A stretch of DNA of 64,000 nt, taken from positions 22,308 through 86,307 of the forward strand of contig JAGCPB010000110.1 in the NCBI GenBank assembly GCA_017642425.1, written 5' to 3'. This document shows positions 18,476 through 27,753 of this stretch, piece after piece. Source of the stretch: Bacteroidaceae bacterium. Its GTDB lineage: Bacteria > Bacteroidota > Bacteroidia > Bacteroidales > Bacteroidaceae. Position numbers and translations under genes: made by a program. Position 1 is the stretch's first letter; every line of letters begins with the position of its first letter. The notes under the pieces are model-generated. The model saw only the letters and a list, made by a program, of their open reading frames with translations. It was not told the origin of the DNA and made no database searches.

Positions 18476-20982
18476 TTCAATAGGTTCATAAGAGCCAGCA
18501 CGACTGTTGCCAGTGAAGCCGATGTTGATCCTAAGCTCAGAATCTCTGTTGTCTTAAGGCCGTCACGTTCACGTTTGGCCGGTACCACTATTTCACAACC
18601 GGGCTGAACCAGTTTGCTGGAACCTCTCTTGGCCTTGGCTACAGATCCGTTCATATATACCACATATGCCTTGCTCTTCTTGGCTTTCTGTGAATAGCCA
18701 CCGGCCTTCTCTATATAGAACTTAAGGTTCTTGCCCTTTATATATGGCGTTGTATTTGAATACATGACCTCACCGTTTATTCTCACTGTGTTCGTAAACA
18801 CCGGAATGATGATACGGTCTCCGTCACGAAGCACGATATCGGCGCTTCCTCCGGGTTCCTCAATTGCCTCCTTAAGGTTGATACCTACATCATATGTGGA
18901 AGCGTTCAACAGCTTGTCCACAGCCTTGGCCAGGGCAAGAGAGTCATTTGAAGAGAGTATCTCTGCTATGTCACGCATACGCTTGCGCTCATCGTCGGTC
19001 ATCTTACGTTCCAGACGAGCCCCCTCAGGATACGCTTCATTGCTGAACTCTCCCACACGTTGCATGATGTCACTCAGACGCTCAGTGTTTGTGGCCAATG
19101 AATAGTAACCGGGGAACGTGACCTCACCCTCAACCACGACACGCCTGTTGACAGAGTATCCGGGACTGCGGCGTACATACACTTCATCAAACGGTTCCAG
19201 GCGGAAATCGTTGTCCTGAATGGAAAGGTCCTCATTTATGCTGAATGAGAATGTCTGGGCCAGGTCTTCTGTCTTTTCAGTGGCCTGCTTGTCACGGCTG
19301 CGGCGCACAACGTCAATCTTGGAGAGTGAAGCATCCTCCTTGAGGCCTCCGGCCTGGAGAATCAGGTCTTCAATACCGGTATTGTCTGCATATCGGTAAT
19401 CGCCGGGGAACAACACCTCACCGTATACACTGAATGTCTTAATCTCACCTATGTCAAAAATGCTGGGAATGAACAACACATCGTTGTTCTTAAGCTGTTC
19501 ATCCTGGGCGGTACCGTCCATGAGGCCCTTGATGTCTATGGAAAGATTGGTCAAAGTCTTGTCCGGATTTGTACGGCTAAGCAGGGCTCTTGAAGGGAAT
19601 GCATCCTCCTTAAGACCTCCGGCAGCTTCAACCAACTGACGGACTGTAGTAATACCGCCGTCTATCTGGAACTGTCCCGGACGGAAAACAGCGCCACGGA
19701 CCTCGGCCATATTGGCAAATGTAAGCTGTATGGAGTCAACATATACGGAATCACCATCCATAAGTTTAAATCCATTCTGCTGATCCTTGCTTACAGTATA
19801 TATCTGACGTTGGAAATCGCCCATACGTATAACGCGCACATCCTTACGGTATGCATCTGATTCCAGACCACCGGCATAATCAATAAGGTCCGCCAATGAT
19901 TCATCGGGTGTCATCTCATAATACATGGGACGGCGTACGCGGCCGGCAATGTTCACCAGGAGGGAATGTGCCGACACCATCACTACGTCATTGTCATTAA
20001 GGCGAATGTCATCCTTCACTTTACCGTTGCGGATGTAATCATACATATCGATAGTGGCAACCGCCTTATTGTCACGGAACAGCTTGATGTTTCTTATGGA
20101 TCCTATATCACTCACGCCTCCAGCCATATAAATAGCATTGAAAACCGTTGCGAATGATGACACCTGATAAGTGCCCGGATTCTCTACGTCACCCATTACG
20201 TTCACAAGAACGGAACGGTTCTGCCCAAGAGACAGTTTGATGTTTGAATTGGAGTTCTCGCCATCCAAGCCGGAATATATCTGGCTGAAGACCTTCTTTA
20301 TATAGGCATCGGCCTCCTGAATAGTCTTTCCGTTCAGATATACAGGGCCAAGATCCTGTACCATGATATTGCCATCGGGCGAAATTATTTCCTGAATGGT
20401 ATTCTGCGATGCACCCCAGATGTCTATGATAACCTCATCTCCGGGGCCCAGTCTGTAATTCTGGGGAGTAGCCAGATTGGCACTGGGTTCAAATGACAAA
20501 TCCCTGCTCTTGAACAGGTTATGTCCGTATATCTCCTTGACAGGAGGCAAAAGGGACATCTTGAGCAGATAGAGGGAATCAACAAAAAGGAACATGGACT
20601 CATTGTACATGTCCTGAAGCCTTTCTTTCTCTAATGTCCTGTTGTCCTTGAAACCGTTCCTGTCCGAAGCATTCACTTCGGCAGACCTTATCTGATTAAA
20701 AGATTCGCCCTGATTCCTGGAACGCGAAACGGATGAAGAGCCTTGTGCTGGCATGGTATTACCCAAAACTCCTGTAGACTGCTGCTTCTCATACTTTTCA
20801 CGCATTCGTTGCAACTGTTGCAGGGTTACGCCCCTCCGGTTCAGGTCATAAACAATCTGTTCCTGAGAAACGCCCTTAGCCTGCTGTTCCTGAACGTACT
20901 GTATGATTTTGTCTTCCGACATCTGGGCCCATGTTGAAACACCGGCAAACAATAACAGTAACGAAACCAGATATTTTCTCAT
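18472..20982 (-). CDS. Wza-type polysaccharide export protein with multiple SLBB domains
   Basis: This is an outer-membrane/periplasmic export channel component of 836 residues. A signal peptide (1-19, ending STWAQ) leads into a Gln-rich coiled region, then the Poly_export domain with NYRLGPGDEVIIDIWGAS near 172-190. Several SLBB repeats follow, each with a GGV/GGL motif: AGGVSDIGSI, AGGLESDAYR, AGGLKEDAFP, AGGLKEDASL and a last AGGYSQKAKK. A hydrophobic C-terminal segment ends the chain. The length, about twice E. coli Wza, is usual in Bacteroidota. There is no lipobox cysteine. Confidence 0.92.
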   Translation of the reverse strand: MRKYLVSLLLLFAGVSTWAQMSEDKIIQYVQEQQAKGVSQEQIVYDLNRRGVTLQQLQRMREKYEKQQSTGVLGNTMPAQGSSSVSRSRNQGESFNQIRSAEVNASDRNGFKDNRTLEKERLQDMYNESMFLFVDSLYLLKMSLLPPVKEIYGHNLFKSRDLSFEPSANLATPQNYRLGPGDEVIIDIWGASQNTIQEIISPDGNIMVQDLGPVYLNGKTIQEADAYIKKVFSQIYSGLDGENSNSNIKLSLGQNRSVLVNVMGDVENPGTYQVSSFATVFNAIYMAGGVSDIGSIRNIKLFRDNKAVATIDMYDYIRNGKVKDDIRLNDNDVVMVSAHSLLVNIAGRVRRPMYYEMTPDESLADLIDYAGGLESDAYRKDVRVIRMGDFQRQIYTVSKDQQNGFKLMDGDSVYVDSIQLTFANMAEVRGAVFRPGQFQIDGGITTVRQLVEAAGGLKEDAFPSRALLSRTNPDKTLTNLSIDIKGLMDGTAQDEQLKNNDVLFIPSIFDIGEIKTFSVYGEVLFPGDYRYADNTGIEDLILQAGGLKEDASLSKIDVVRRSRDKQATEKTEDLAQTFSFSINEDLSIQDNDFRLEPFDEVYVRRSPGYSVNRRVVVEGEVTFPGYYSLATNTERLSDIMQRVGEFSNEAYPEGARLERKMTDDERKRMRDIAEILSSNDSLALAKAVDKLLNASTYDVGINLKEAIEEPGGSADIVLRDGDRIIIPVFTNTVRINGEVMYSNTTPYIKGKNLKFYIEKAGGYSQKAKKSKAYVVYMNGSVAKAKRGSSKLVQPGCEIVVPAKRERDGLKTTEILSLGSTSASLATVVLALMNLLK

Positions 20983-20997
20983 ATGTGAAAAAAGAAA

Positions 20998-21654
20998 TTA
21001 GAACTTCTTGCCGCTGAACACTGAGAATGAAGTCTTGATAATGATTCCCAGGTCAGTGAAGATATTGCGGTTGTCCAGATAATCCAGATCGTACTCAAGA
21101 CGCTTGAGCATCTTGTCCATAGTATCCGTATATCCGTTATAGATTGTAGCGTAAGATGTAATACCGGGACGCATCATATAGATGTAACGGTAGTCATCGG
21201 TCTCACGGTTTATCTGATCGATAAAATACTGACGCTCCGGACGGGGGCCTACAAATGACATATCACCCTTAAGTACGTTCCACAACTGCGGAATTTCATC
21301 AAGATGGTGTGCACGCAGAAAACTGCCGAACGGGGTCAGATATTTGTTGCGTTCCGTTTCCAGACGGGGAATACCCTCTGATTCAGCATCAGTACGCATT
21401 GTCCTGAACTTGTAGATTGTAAAAGGTCTGCCCTTATATCCCACTCTCTCCTGCTTGAATATGATGGGACCTTTGCCGTAAAACAGAATTATTGAGAAAA
21501 CAAGAATCAGAGGTGAAAGGAAAATCAAGCCCAATATCGAGAAGATGATATCAAAAAACCTTTTTATAGCCAATTGAAAGCTTCCCATTGCGTCTGAATG
21601 CTCCAGACGGCCGAATGCGTGGGTATAGTTTTGAATATTGTAGTTCAACATCAA
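20998..21654 (-). CDS. Undecaprenyl-phosphate sugar phosphotransferase (short initiating transferase)
   Basis: This is the first enzyme of polymer assembly, moving a sugar-1-phosphate from a UDP-sugar to undecaprenyl phosphate. It has a single N-terminal membrane segment (about residues 33-55), then GPIIFKQERVGYKGRPFTIYKFRTM, a Pro-rich LDEIPQLWNVLKGDMSFVGPRPE and a C-terminal YNGYTDT region. All are typical of the bacterial sugar transferase domain. At 218 residues it is the short, PglC-like form. It is the first full gene of the operon, 15 bases before Wza. Confidence 0.92.
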   Translation of the reverse strand: MMLNYNIQNYTHAFGRLEHSDAMGSFQLAIKRFFDIIFSILGLIFLSPLILVFSIILFYGKGPIIFKQERVGYKGRPFTIYKFRTMRTDAESEGIPRLETERNKYLTPFGSFLRAHHLDEIPQLWNVLKGDMSFVGPRPERQYFIDQINRETDDYRYIYMMRPGITSYATIYNGYTDTMDKMLKRLEYDLDYLDNRNIFTDLGIIIKTSFSVFSGKKF

Positions 21655-21660
21655 TTACTT

Positions 21661-21768
21661 TTATTTTAGATAATAACGCGCACAAAAAACAATAATTGTG
21701 TAGCCAGGCAAAAAAATATCAAGCCTCTGCTCTTGAGCATCCTTAATGATGACTACATTTGCACTCAT
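21661..21768 (-). CDS. Candidate 35-residue leader ORF of the polysaccharide operon
   Basis: A short frame with ATG at 21766-21768 and TAA at 21661-21663 fills most of the leader between the operon promoter and the initiating transferase gene, stopping 6 bases before that gene. The protein starts MSANVVIIKD and ends with a hydrophobic, aromatic stretch. I recognise no family. No clear ribosome site is visible, which is normal for this phylum. It could be a small protein, a leader peptide or chance. Confidence 0.3.
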   Translation of the reverse strand: MSANVVIIKDAQEQRLDIFLPGYTIIVFCARYYLK

Positions 21769-21804
21769 AAAAGCTTTTTGTGCATTTTTACCGACTAAGT
21801 CGCG

Positions 21805-21812
21805 CAAAGATA
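21805..21812 (-). promoter_or_regulatory. -7 box for the polysaccharide operon
   Basis: Minus strand TATCTTTG is a perfect TAnnTTTG match, about 150 bases before the initiating transferase ATG. It implies a leader of roughly 145 bases. Confidence 0.6.
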
Positions 21813-21851
21813 AACATAAATTTTGAAATTTAACTATTTTTTAATATTTGA

Positions 21852-22715
21852 ATGAAAGCATACGTGTTTCCCGGACAGGGTGCCCAGTTCTCGGGCATGG
21901 GTAAAGACCTGTATGACCAGTTTGACTGGGCGAAAGAGTTGTTTGCAGAGGCAGATTCAATACTTGGATTCAAGATCTCCGACATAATGTTCAGTGGCAG
22001 CGATGAGGACCTGCGCCGCACCGACATAACCCAGCCCGCAGTGTTCATCCATTCGGTTGCAGTTGCCAAGTCTCATGGCGCTGATTTCAAGCCCGATATG
22101 GTGGCAGGACACTCTCTGGGCGAGTTTTCTGCCCTGGTTGCCTGCGGTGCCCTCTCATTCGAGAGCGGACTCAAACTGGTTTCAAAGCGTGCCAACGCCA
22201 TGCAGAAATGCTGCGAGAAGGTGCCCGGCACTATGGCTGCAATAATTGGTCTGGCCGATGACAAAATCGAGGCAATCTGCGCTGACCTGAATGCAAAAGG
22301 AATGGTGGTGGTTCCCGCCAACTACAACAGCCCAGGTCAGGTGGTGATTTCAGGTTCCAAGGATGCTATCACAGCCGCATGTCCGCTTATGACAGAGGCC
22401 GGCGCCAAGCGTGCCCTGCCGCTCGTGGTAGGCGGAGCTTTCCACTCACCCCTTATGACTCCCGCCAAGGATGAGCTTGCACAGGCCATCAGCGAGACTC
22501 AGTTCAACACTCCCATATGCCCCATCTACCAGAATGTGGATGCAAAACCGCATGTAAACCCAGATGAGATCAAGGCAAACCTGGTAACCCAGCTCAACTC
22601 TCCGGTACGCTGGACACAGAGCGTTCTGAACATGGTTGCCGATGGTGCCCAGGAGTTCATCGAATGCGGTCCCGGCACTGTGCTGACAGGTCTCATCAAG
22701 AGAATAAGAGGATAA
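21852..22715 (+). CDS. fabD: Malonyl-CoA:ACP transacylase
   Basis: It loads malonate from CoA onto acyl carrier protein for fatty acid synthesis, and probably also for the polyketide ACPs in this window. FPGQGAQFSGMG (4-15) is the oxyanion loop, AGHSLGEFSAL carries nucleophile Ser near residue 89, and AFHSPLM near 197 holds the catalytic His. Full length is 287 residues. It is not beside other fab genes. It is followed after 7 bases by a GH13 enzyme, with which it probably shares a transcript. Confidence 0.95.
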   Translation: MKAYVFPGQGAQFSGMGKDLYDQFDWAKELFAEADSILGFKISDIMFSGSDEDLRRTDITQPAVFIHSVAVAKSHGADFKPDMVAGHSLGEFSALVACGALSFESGLKLVSKRANAMQKCCEKVPGTMAAIIGLADDKIEAICADLNAKGMVVVPANYNSPGQVVISGSKDAITAACPLMTEAGAKRALPLVVGGAFHSPLMTPAKDELAQAISETQFNTPICPIYQNVDAKPHVNPDEIKANLVTQLNSPVRWTQSVLNMVADGAQEFIECGPGTVLTGLIKRIRG

Positions 22716-22722
22716 TTCCGGT

Positions 22723-24396
22723 ATGAATAAAGCCGTTATATATCAGATATTTACGCGTCTTTGCTGCAACAGCGGCGGGCAGAATATCCCCAGCGGCAGC
22801 ATTCAGGAAAACGGTTCCGGCAAACTGAACAGCTATACTCCCATCGTGCTTGACAATATCAGGCAGATGGGAGTTACTCATATCTGGTTTACGGGGCTCA
22901 TTGCCCATGCTTCATGCACCAGCTATAAAAAGTTCAGAATTCCACTGTCGCACCCCGAAACCGTAAAGGGAGTTGCCGGCTCACCCTATGCCATCCGTGA
23001 CTATTATGACATTGATCCGGACCTGGCGGAGTCAGTTCCTGACCGTATGGCAGAATTCCAGGCATTGGTTGACCGCGTCCACTCAGCCGACATGAAATTC
23101 ATCATGGATTTCGTACCCAATCACGTTGCCCGCGAGTATCATTCAATCAAAAAGCCCAGAGGCGTGAAAGACCTGGGGCAGGATGATGATGTAAGCATGC
23201 ATTTCTCGCCGCAGAACAACTTCTATTACATGCCCGGACAGACACTTGGCGGAGAAGTGGATTGGGGTGATTACAAGGAGTATCCGGCACGCGCCACAGG
23301 TAATGACCAGTTTACCTCAACACCCTCATATTCAGATTGGTACGAAACCGTAAAACTAAATTACGGAGTTGATTACACAGGCGGTGGCCGCCACTGCTTT
23401 GACCCTGTGCCGGACACATGGCACAAGATGCTGCACATCCTTCTGTACTGGGCATCGAAAGGCGTGGATGCATTCCGTTGCGATATGGCCGAGATGGTAC
23501 CTGTGGATTTCTGGCATTGGGCAATAAGACAGGTTAAGCAGTCGCATCCGGAGATTCAGTTCATAGCCGAGATTTACAACCCCGGATCATACAGCAGCTA
23601 TGTAGATTGGGGCGGGTTCGACTATATATATGATAAGGTAGGACTTTACGACACTTTACGTGCCGTTATCGAGTCTCGTCAATCGGCCACAGCAATAACA
23701 CGCTGCTGGCAACAGAACGGTGGTAACGGCCCGCATATGCTGCACTTCATGGAAAACCATGACGAGCAACGCATAGCATCCCGATTCTTCGGTGAAAACG
23801 CACAAAAAGGCCGTCCCGCAATGATTGTATCGGCCCTGATGGACAACTGTCCGGTCATGGTTTACGCCGGTCAGGAGGTTGGCGAGCCAGGTATGGATCA
23901 GGAGGGATTCAGCGGTCTTGACGGACGCACCACAATATTTGATTACTGGTCTCCCGATACTCTTAACCGCCTGTACAATGACGGAAAATGGAACGATGAA
24001 CGCCTTACAACTAATGAGCGTGAATTGAGACACTTCTACTCCACTCTGCTCAATATCTGCAATAAGGAGAACTGCATACGTAACGGTAAGTTCTTTGACC
24101 TGATGTACGTAAATCCGCAGTCATCGGATTTCAACCCGCATCGTCAATACGCTTTTATGCGCTCCGACGGCAAGGACGCAATACTGGTAGTGACCAATTT
24201 CACCGACCAGCCGCTCTACACCGCCGTAAACATCCCGCAGCACGCTTTTGACTACATGGAGCTTAAGGAAAAGGACGGAGTCACAGTCAAGGAACTCCTA
24301 TCCGGCCAAACCTTCAAGGCCAACATCCATCCCGACACTCCCATCCACGTCACCGTCCCTGCCCAATCAGGCGTCATCCTCAAGTGGCAGAAATAG
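22723..24396 (+). CDS. GH13 alpha-amylase-family enzyme, cytoplasmic
   Basis: This is a (beta/alpha)8 glycoside hydrolase of family 13, acting on alpha-glucans or oligosaccharides. Conserved regions are DFVPNHVAREY near 126, GVDAFRCDMAEMVP (nucleophile Asp near 252), FIAEIYNP (acid/base Glu near 283) and MENHDEQR (Asp near 347). It has 557 residues and no signal peptide, so it works in the cytoplasm. The C-terminal 100 residues form a beta-sandwich. It lies 7 bases after fabD with a terminator behind it. The precise activity is not resolved. Confidence 0.87.
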   Translation: MNKAVIYQIFTRLCCNSGGQNIPSGSIQENGSGKLNSYTPIVLDNIRQMGVTHIWFTGLIAHASCTSYKKFRIPLSHPETVKGVAGSPYAIRDYYDIDPDLAESVPDRMAEFQALVDRVHSADMKFIMDFVPNHVAREYHSIKKPRGVKDLGQDDDVSMHFSPQNNFYYMPGQTLGGEVDWGDYKEYPARATGNDQFTSTPSYSDWYETVKLNYGVDYTGGGRHCFDPVPDTWHKMLHILLYWASKGVDAFRCDMAEMVPVDFWHWAIRQVKQSHPEIQFIAEIYNPGSYSSYVDWGGFDYIYDKVGLYDTLRAVIESRQSATAITRCWQQNGGNGPHMLHFMENHDEQRIASRFFGENAQKGRPAMIVSALMDNCPVMVYAGQEVGEPGMDQEGFSGLDGRTTIFDYWSPDTLNRLYNDGKWNDERLTTNERELRHFYSTLLNICNKENCIRNGKFFDLMYVNPQSSDFNPHRQYAFMRSDGKDAILVVTNFTDQPLYTAVNIPQHAFDYMELKEKDGVTVKELLSGQTFKANIHPDTPIHVTVPAQSGVILKWQK

Positions 24397-24427
24397 AAGT
24401 CCGAGCAAACAGCCCGGACTTCTTTTT
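24397..24427 (+). terminator. Intrinsic terminator after the fabD-GH13 operon
   Basis: AAGTCCG pairs with CGGACTT around an 11-base loop and is followed by CTTTTT. It begins directly after the GH13 stop codon. Confidence 0.75.
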
Positions 24428-24440
24428 AAACAATTCGGAG

Positions 24441-24478
24441 CGAAGCGACCAAGCCCCCTCCGGGGGTTTAGGGGGTAT
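24441..24478. repeat. GC-rich palindromic intergenic sequence
   Basis: AAGCCCCCTCCGGGGGTTT forms a short hairpin, followed by AGGGGGT, between the fabD-GH13 terminator and the carB end. The composition resembles dispersed intergenic palindromes. No second copy was found in this window by eye, so repeat status is unproven. Confidence 0.35.
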
Positions 24479-24495
24479 AGACAAGGTCCATACCA

Positions 24496-24540
24496 ATCAA
24501 GAGTTGGGGCAGCTTACTTAAAGCTGTCCCAGCTCTTGAT
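24496..24540 (-). repeat. 20-bp near-perfect inverted repeat spanning the carB stop codon
   Basis: The arms 24496-24515 and 24521-24540 pair at 18 of 20 positions around a 5-base loop. One arm encodes the last CarB residues, and the stop codon lies at the loop edge. There is no T tract behind it. It may stabilise the mRNA end or act as an atypical terminator. Confidence 0.6.
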
Positions 24541-27500
24541 GGGGATGTCATTGATGTCCACCGTGCAGAAGGCATTGATGAACGAGCTGGCCAAGCGGGC
24601 GTTGGTAATCAGCGGGATGTTCAAGTCAATGGCGGCACGGCGTATCTTATAACCGTTGGTGAGCTCATGCTGAGTAAGGTCCTTAGGTATGTTCACAACC
24701 ATATCTATCTCCTTCTTGTGCAGCATGTCAAGAGCCTGCGGCTGCTGTCCCTCCTCGCTGGGCCAATATACGCGGGTATTGGCAATACCGTTCTCCTCAA
24801 GGTACTTTGAAGTACCGCCGGTAGCATAAAGGTTGAAACCCTTTGAAACCAGCATCTTGGCGGCATCCAGCATGGCTGCCTTCTGCTTGGCTGTACCGGT
24901 TGAGAGCAGTATGTTCTTCTTGGGGATGCGGTAACCTACTGAGAGCATTGACTCCAGGATAGCGTAGCGCTGGTCATCACCCAGGCAGCCTACCTCACCG
25001 GTCGATGCCATATCAACGCCCAGCACGGGATCGGCCTTCTGCAGACGGTTGAACGAGAATTGTGAAGCCTTGATACCAACATAATCTATGTCGAACAGGC
25101 TCTTCTCGGGTGCCTCTACAGGTATGCCCAGCATGATCTTGGTTGCTATCTCAATAAGGTTAATCTTTAGAACCTTGCTTACGAACGGGAATGAACGTGA
25201 AGCGCGCAGGTTACACTCAATTACCTTGATATCGTTCTCACGGGCCAGATACTGAATGTTGAACGGCCCGCTTATATGCAGCTCCTTGGCAATCTGACGG
25301 CTGATGCGCTTGATGCGCTTAACTGTCTCAACGTAAAGTTTCTGCGGCGGGAACTGTATGGTAGCATCACCTGAGTGCACACCGGCAAACTCAATATGCT
25401 CGCTGATGGCGTAGGCAATTATCTCACCATCCTTGGCAACGGCATCCATCTCAACCTCCTTGGCATTCTCGATGAAGCGACTTACTACAACCGGATGCTC
25501 CTTTGATACCTCGGCGGCCAGCTGAAGGAATCTCTCCAGCTCCTCCTGGTTGCTGCAAACGTTCATGGCAGCACCTGAGAGCACATATGACGGACGCACC
25601 AGTACGGGGAATCCAACCTTGTCGATGAACTTGCCAATCTCCTTCATAGAGGTAAGCTCGCTCCATTCCGGCTGGTCAACACCTATGCGGTCAAGCATTG
25701 CCGAGAATTTCTCGCGGTCCTCGGCATTATCGATGTCCTTGGCGCTTGTACCCAGAATAGGCACGTTCATGGCATCCAGCTTCATGGCCAGGTTGTTGGG
25801 AATCTGTCCGCCGGTTGATACAATCACGCCGTAAGGATTCTCCAACTCTATGATATCCATAACGCGCTCAAACGTAAGCTCGTCAAAGAACAGACGGTCT
25901 GTAACATCGTAGTCGGTACTTACTGTCTCAGGGTTGCAGTTGATCACGATGTTGCGGTAGCCCTCCTTACGTACGGTATTCAAAGCCTGAACGCCGCACC
26001 AGTCAAACTCCACCGAAGAACCGATGCGATATGCACCAGAGCCTATTACGATGATAGACTTCTTGTCATCAAAGAACGGTATATCGTGAGCGCATCCGTT
26101 ATAAGTCATGTACAGGTAGTTCTCCTTAGCCTGATACTCACCGCCCAGTGTATCTATCTGCTTTACATAAGGAAATATACCAAGGCTCTTACGCTTGTTA
26201 CGTACAGCCAGCAGACCGGCCTGTGAACCAAGTTTCTTCTCCTCACCTATGGCGCGTGCAATCTGGAAATCGCTGAATCCCATCTTCTTGGCCTTGCGCA
26301 ACAGGTCTTCGCCCAAAGCCTCGATGCCCTTAACCTTGTGCAGCTGTTTGGACAGGTCAACAATACCCTTCAGGCGGTTCAGGAACCACTTATCGATTTT
26401 GGTAAGTTCATAGATACGGTCTATGGTGTAGCCCTCGCTGAATGCCTGGCTGATTGCGAACAGACGCTTGTCGGTAGGCTCCTTGAGTGCCTTGTCCAGA
26501 TCAGCAAACTTGATGCTCTTGTTCTCCACGAATCCGTGCATGCCCTGACCAATCATACGGATACCCTTCTGGATAACCTCCTCAAAGCTGCGGCCGATAG
26601 ACATAACCTCACCTACGGACTTCATTGATGAGCCTATCTCACGATCCACGCCATGGAACTTGCTCAAATCCCAGCGCGGTATCTTGCAGACTACATAGTC
26701 AACAGAGGGCTCAAAGAAATCGGTAGTATCCTTGGTGATGGAGTTCTTAAGCTCATACAGGTTATAGCCCAGGCCCAACTTGCAGGCCACGAATGCCAGA
26801 GGATAACCGGTAGCCTTTGATGCCAGGGCCGATGAGCGGCTCAGGCGGGCGTTAACCTCAATAACGCGGTAATCCTCGCTCTGGGGATCGAATGCGAACT
26901 GGATGTTGCACTCACCTACTATACCCACGTGGCGGGCAATGCGGATGGTCAACTCCTCCAGTTTCTGCACCTCGTGATGGGTAAGTGTCTGTGTAGGAGC
27001 AACTACTATACTCTCGCCGGTATGTATGCCCAGCGGGTCAAAGTTCTCCATTGAGCAGACTATGATAGAGTTGCCGCTCTTGTCGTTCACGCACTCAAAC
27101 TCAATCTCCTTCCAGCCCTTGAGGCTCTTCTCAACCAGAATCTGCGGTGAGAATGAGAATGACTTCTCGGCCAATTTGTTGAGTTCCTCCTCATTGTCAC
27201 AGAAACCGGAGCCCAGACCGCCCAAAGCGTATGCGGAACGGATGATAACCGGGTAGCCCAGTTCACGTGCAGCTGCGCGTGCATCGTCCATGGTCTCAAC
27301 AGCGTGGCTCTTGATGGTCTGTACGCCTATCTCATCCAGACGCTTGATAAAGAGGTCACGGTCCTCGGTATCCATAATGGCCTTAACCTGGGTACCCAGC
27401 ACCTTTACCTTATACTTGGCCAGAACACCGCTCTGCTCCAGTGCCACACCGCAGTTAAGTGCGGTCTGACCACCGAATGCCAGCAGGATTGCATCGGGAC

Positions 27501-27741
27501 GCTCCTTGGCAATAACCTTCTCAACAAAGAACGGGGTTACGGGGTAGAAATAAACTCTGTCAGCAACACCCTCACTGGTCTGAACAGTAGCAATATTGGG
27601 GTTGATAAGGATGGTCTCTATGCCCTCCTCCTTCAGGGCCTTGAGGGCCTGTGAACCGGAGTAATCAAACTCGCCTGCCTCACCTATCTTGAGTGCGCCC
27701 GATCCAAGCAGCAGCACTTTCTTATACTTCTTCAATGCCAT
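24514..27741 (-). CDS. carB: Carbamoyl-phosphate synthase large subunit
   Basis: It makes carbamoyl phosphate from bicarbonate, ammonia and two ATP for pyrimidine and arginine synthesis. The 1075-residue chain has the two homologous ATP-grasp halves: the first begins LLLGSGALKIGEAGEFDYSG near 10, with QPEAR-like VIEVNARLSRSSALASKATGYPLA near 295. The second begins VIGSGAYRIGSSVEFDWCG near 565, with VIECNLRASRSFPFVSK near 830. The C-terminal 140 residues form the MGS-like allosteric domain with ATGGTSKYLEENG. All catalytic stretches look intact. It follows carA by 12 bases. Confidence 0.97.
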   Translation of the reverse strand: MALKKYKKVLLLGSGALKIGEAGEFDYSGSQALKALKEEGIETILINPNIATVQTSEGVADRVYFYPVTPFFVEKVIAKERPDAILLAFGGQTALNCGVALEQSGVLAKYKVKVLGTQVKAIMDTEDRDLFIKRLDEIGVQTIKSHAVETMDDARAAARELGYPVIIRSAYALGGLGSGFCDNEEELNKLAEKSFSFSPQILVEKSLKGWKEIEFECVNDKSGNSIIVCSMENFDPLGIHTGESIVVAPTQTLTHHEVQKLEELTIRIARHVGIVGECNIQFAFDPQSEDYRVIEVNARLSRSSALASKATGYPLAFVACKLGLGYNLYELKNSITKDTTDFFEPSVDYVVCKIPRWDLSKFHGVDREIGSSMKSVGEVMSIGRSFEEVIQKGIRMIGQGMHGFVENKSIKFADLDKALKEPTDKRLFAISQAFSEGYTIDRIYELTKIDKWFLNRLKGIVDLSKQLHKVKGIEALGEDLLRKAKKMGFSDFQIARAIGEEKKLGSQAGLLAVRNKRKSLGIFPYVKQIDTLGGEYQAKENYLYMTYNGCAHDIPFFDDKKSIIVIGSGAYRIGSSVEFDWCGVQALNTVRKEGYRNIVINCNPETVSTDYDVTDRLFFDELTFERVMDIIELENPYGVIVSTGGQIPNNLAMKLDAMNVPILGTSAKDIDNAEDREKFSAMLDRIGVDQPEWSELTSMKEIGKFIDKVGFPVLVRPSYVLSGAAMNVCSNQEELERFLQLAAEVSKEHPVVVSRFIENAKEVEMDAVAKDGEIIAYAISEHIEFAGVHSGDATIQFPPQKLYVETVKRIKRISRQIAKELHISGPFNIQYLARENDIKVIECNLRASRSFPFVSKVLKINLIEIATKIMLGIPVEAPEKSLFDIDYVGIKASQFSFNRLQKADPVLGVDMASTGEVGCLGDDQRYAILESMLSVGYRIPKKNILLSTGTAKQKAAMLDAAKMLVSKGFNLYATGGTSKYLEENGIANTRVYWPSEEGQQPQALDMLHKKEIDMVVNIPKDLTQHELTNGYKIRRAAIDLNIPLITNARLASSFINAFCTVDINDIPIKSWDSFK

Positions 27742-27753
27742 ATCCTTAGGGTG

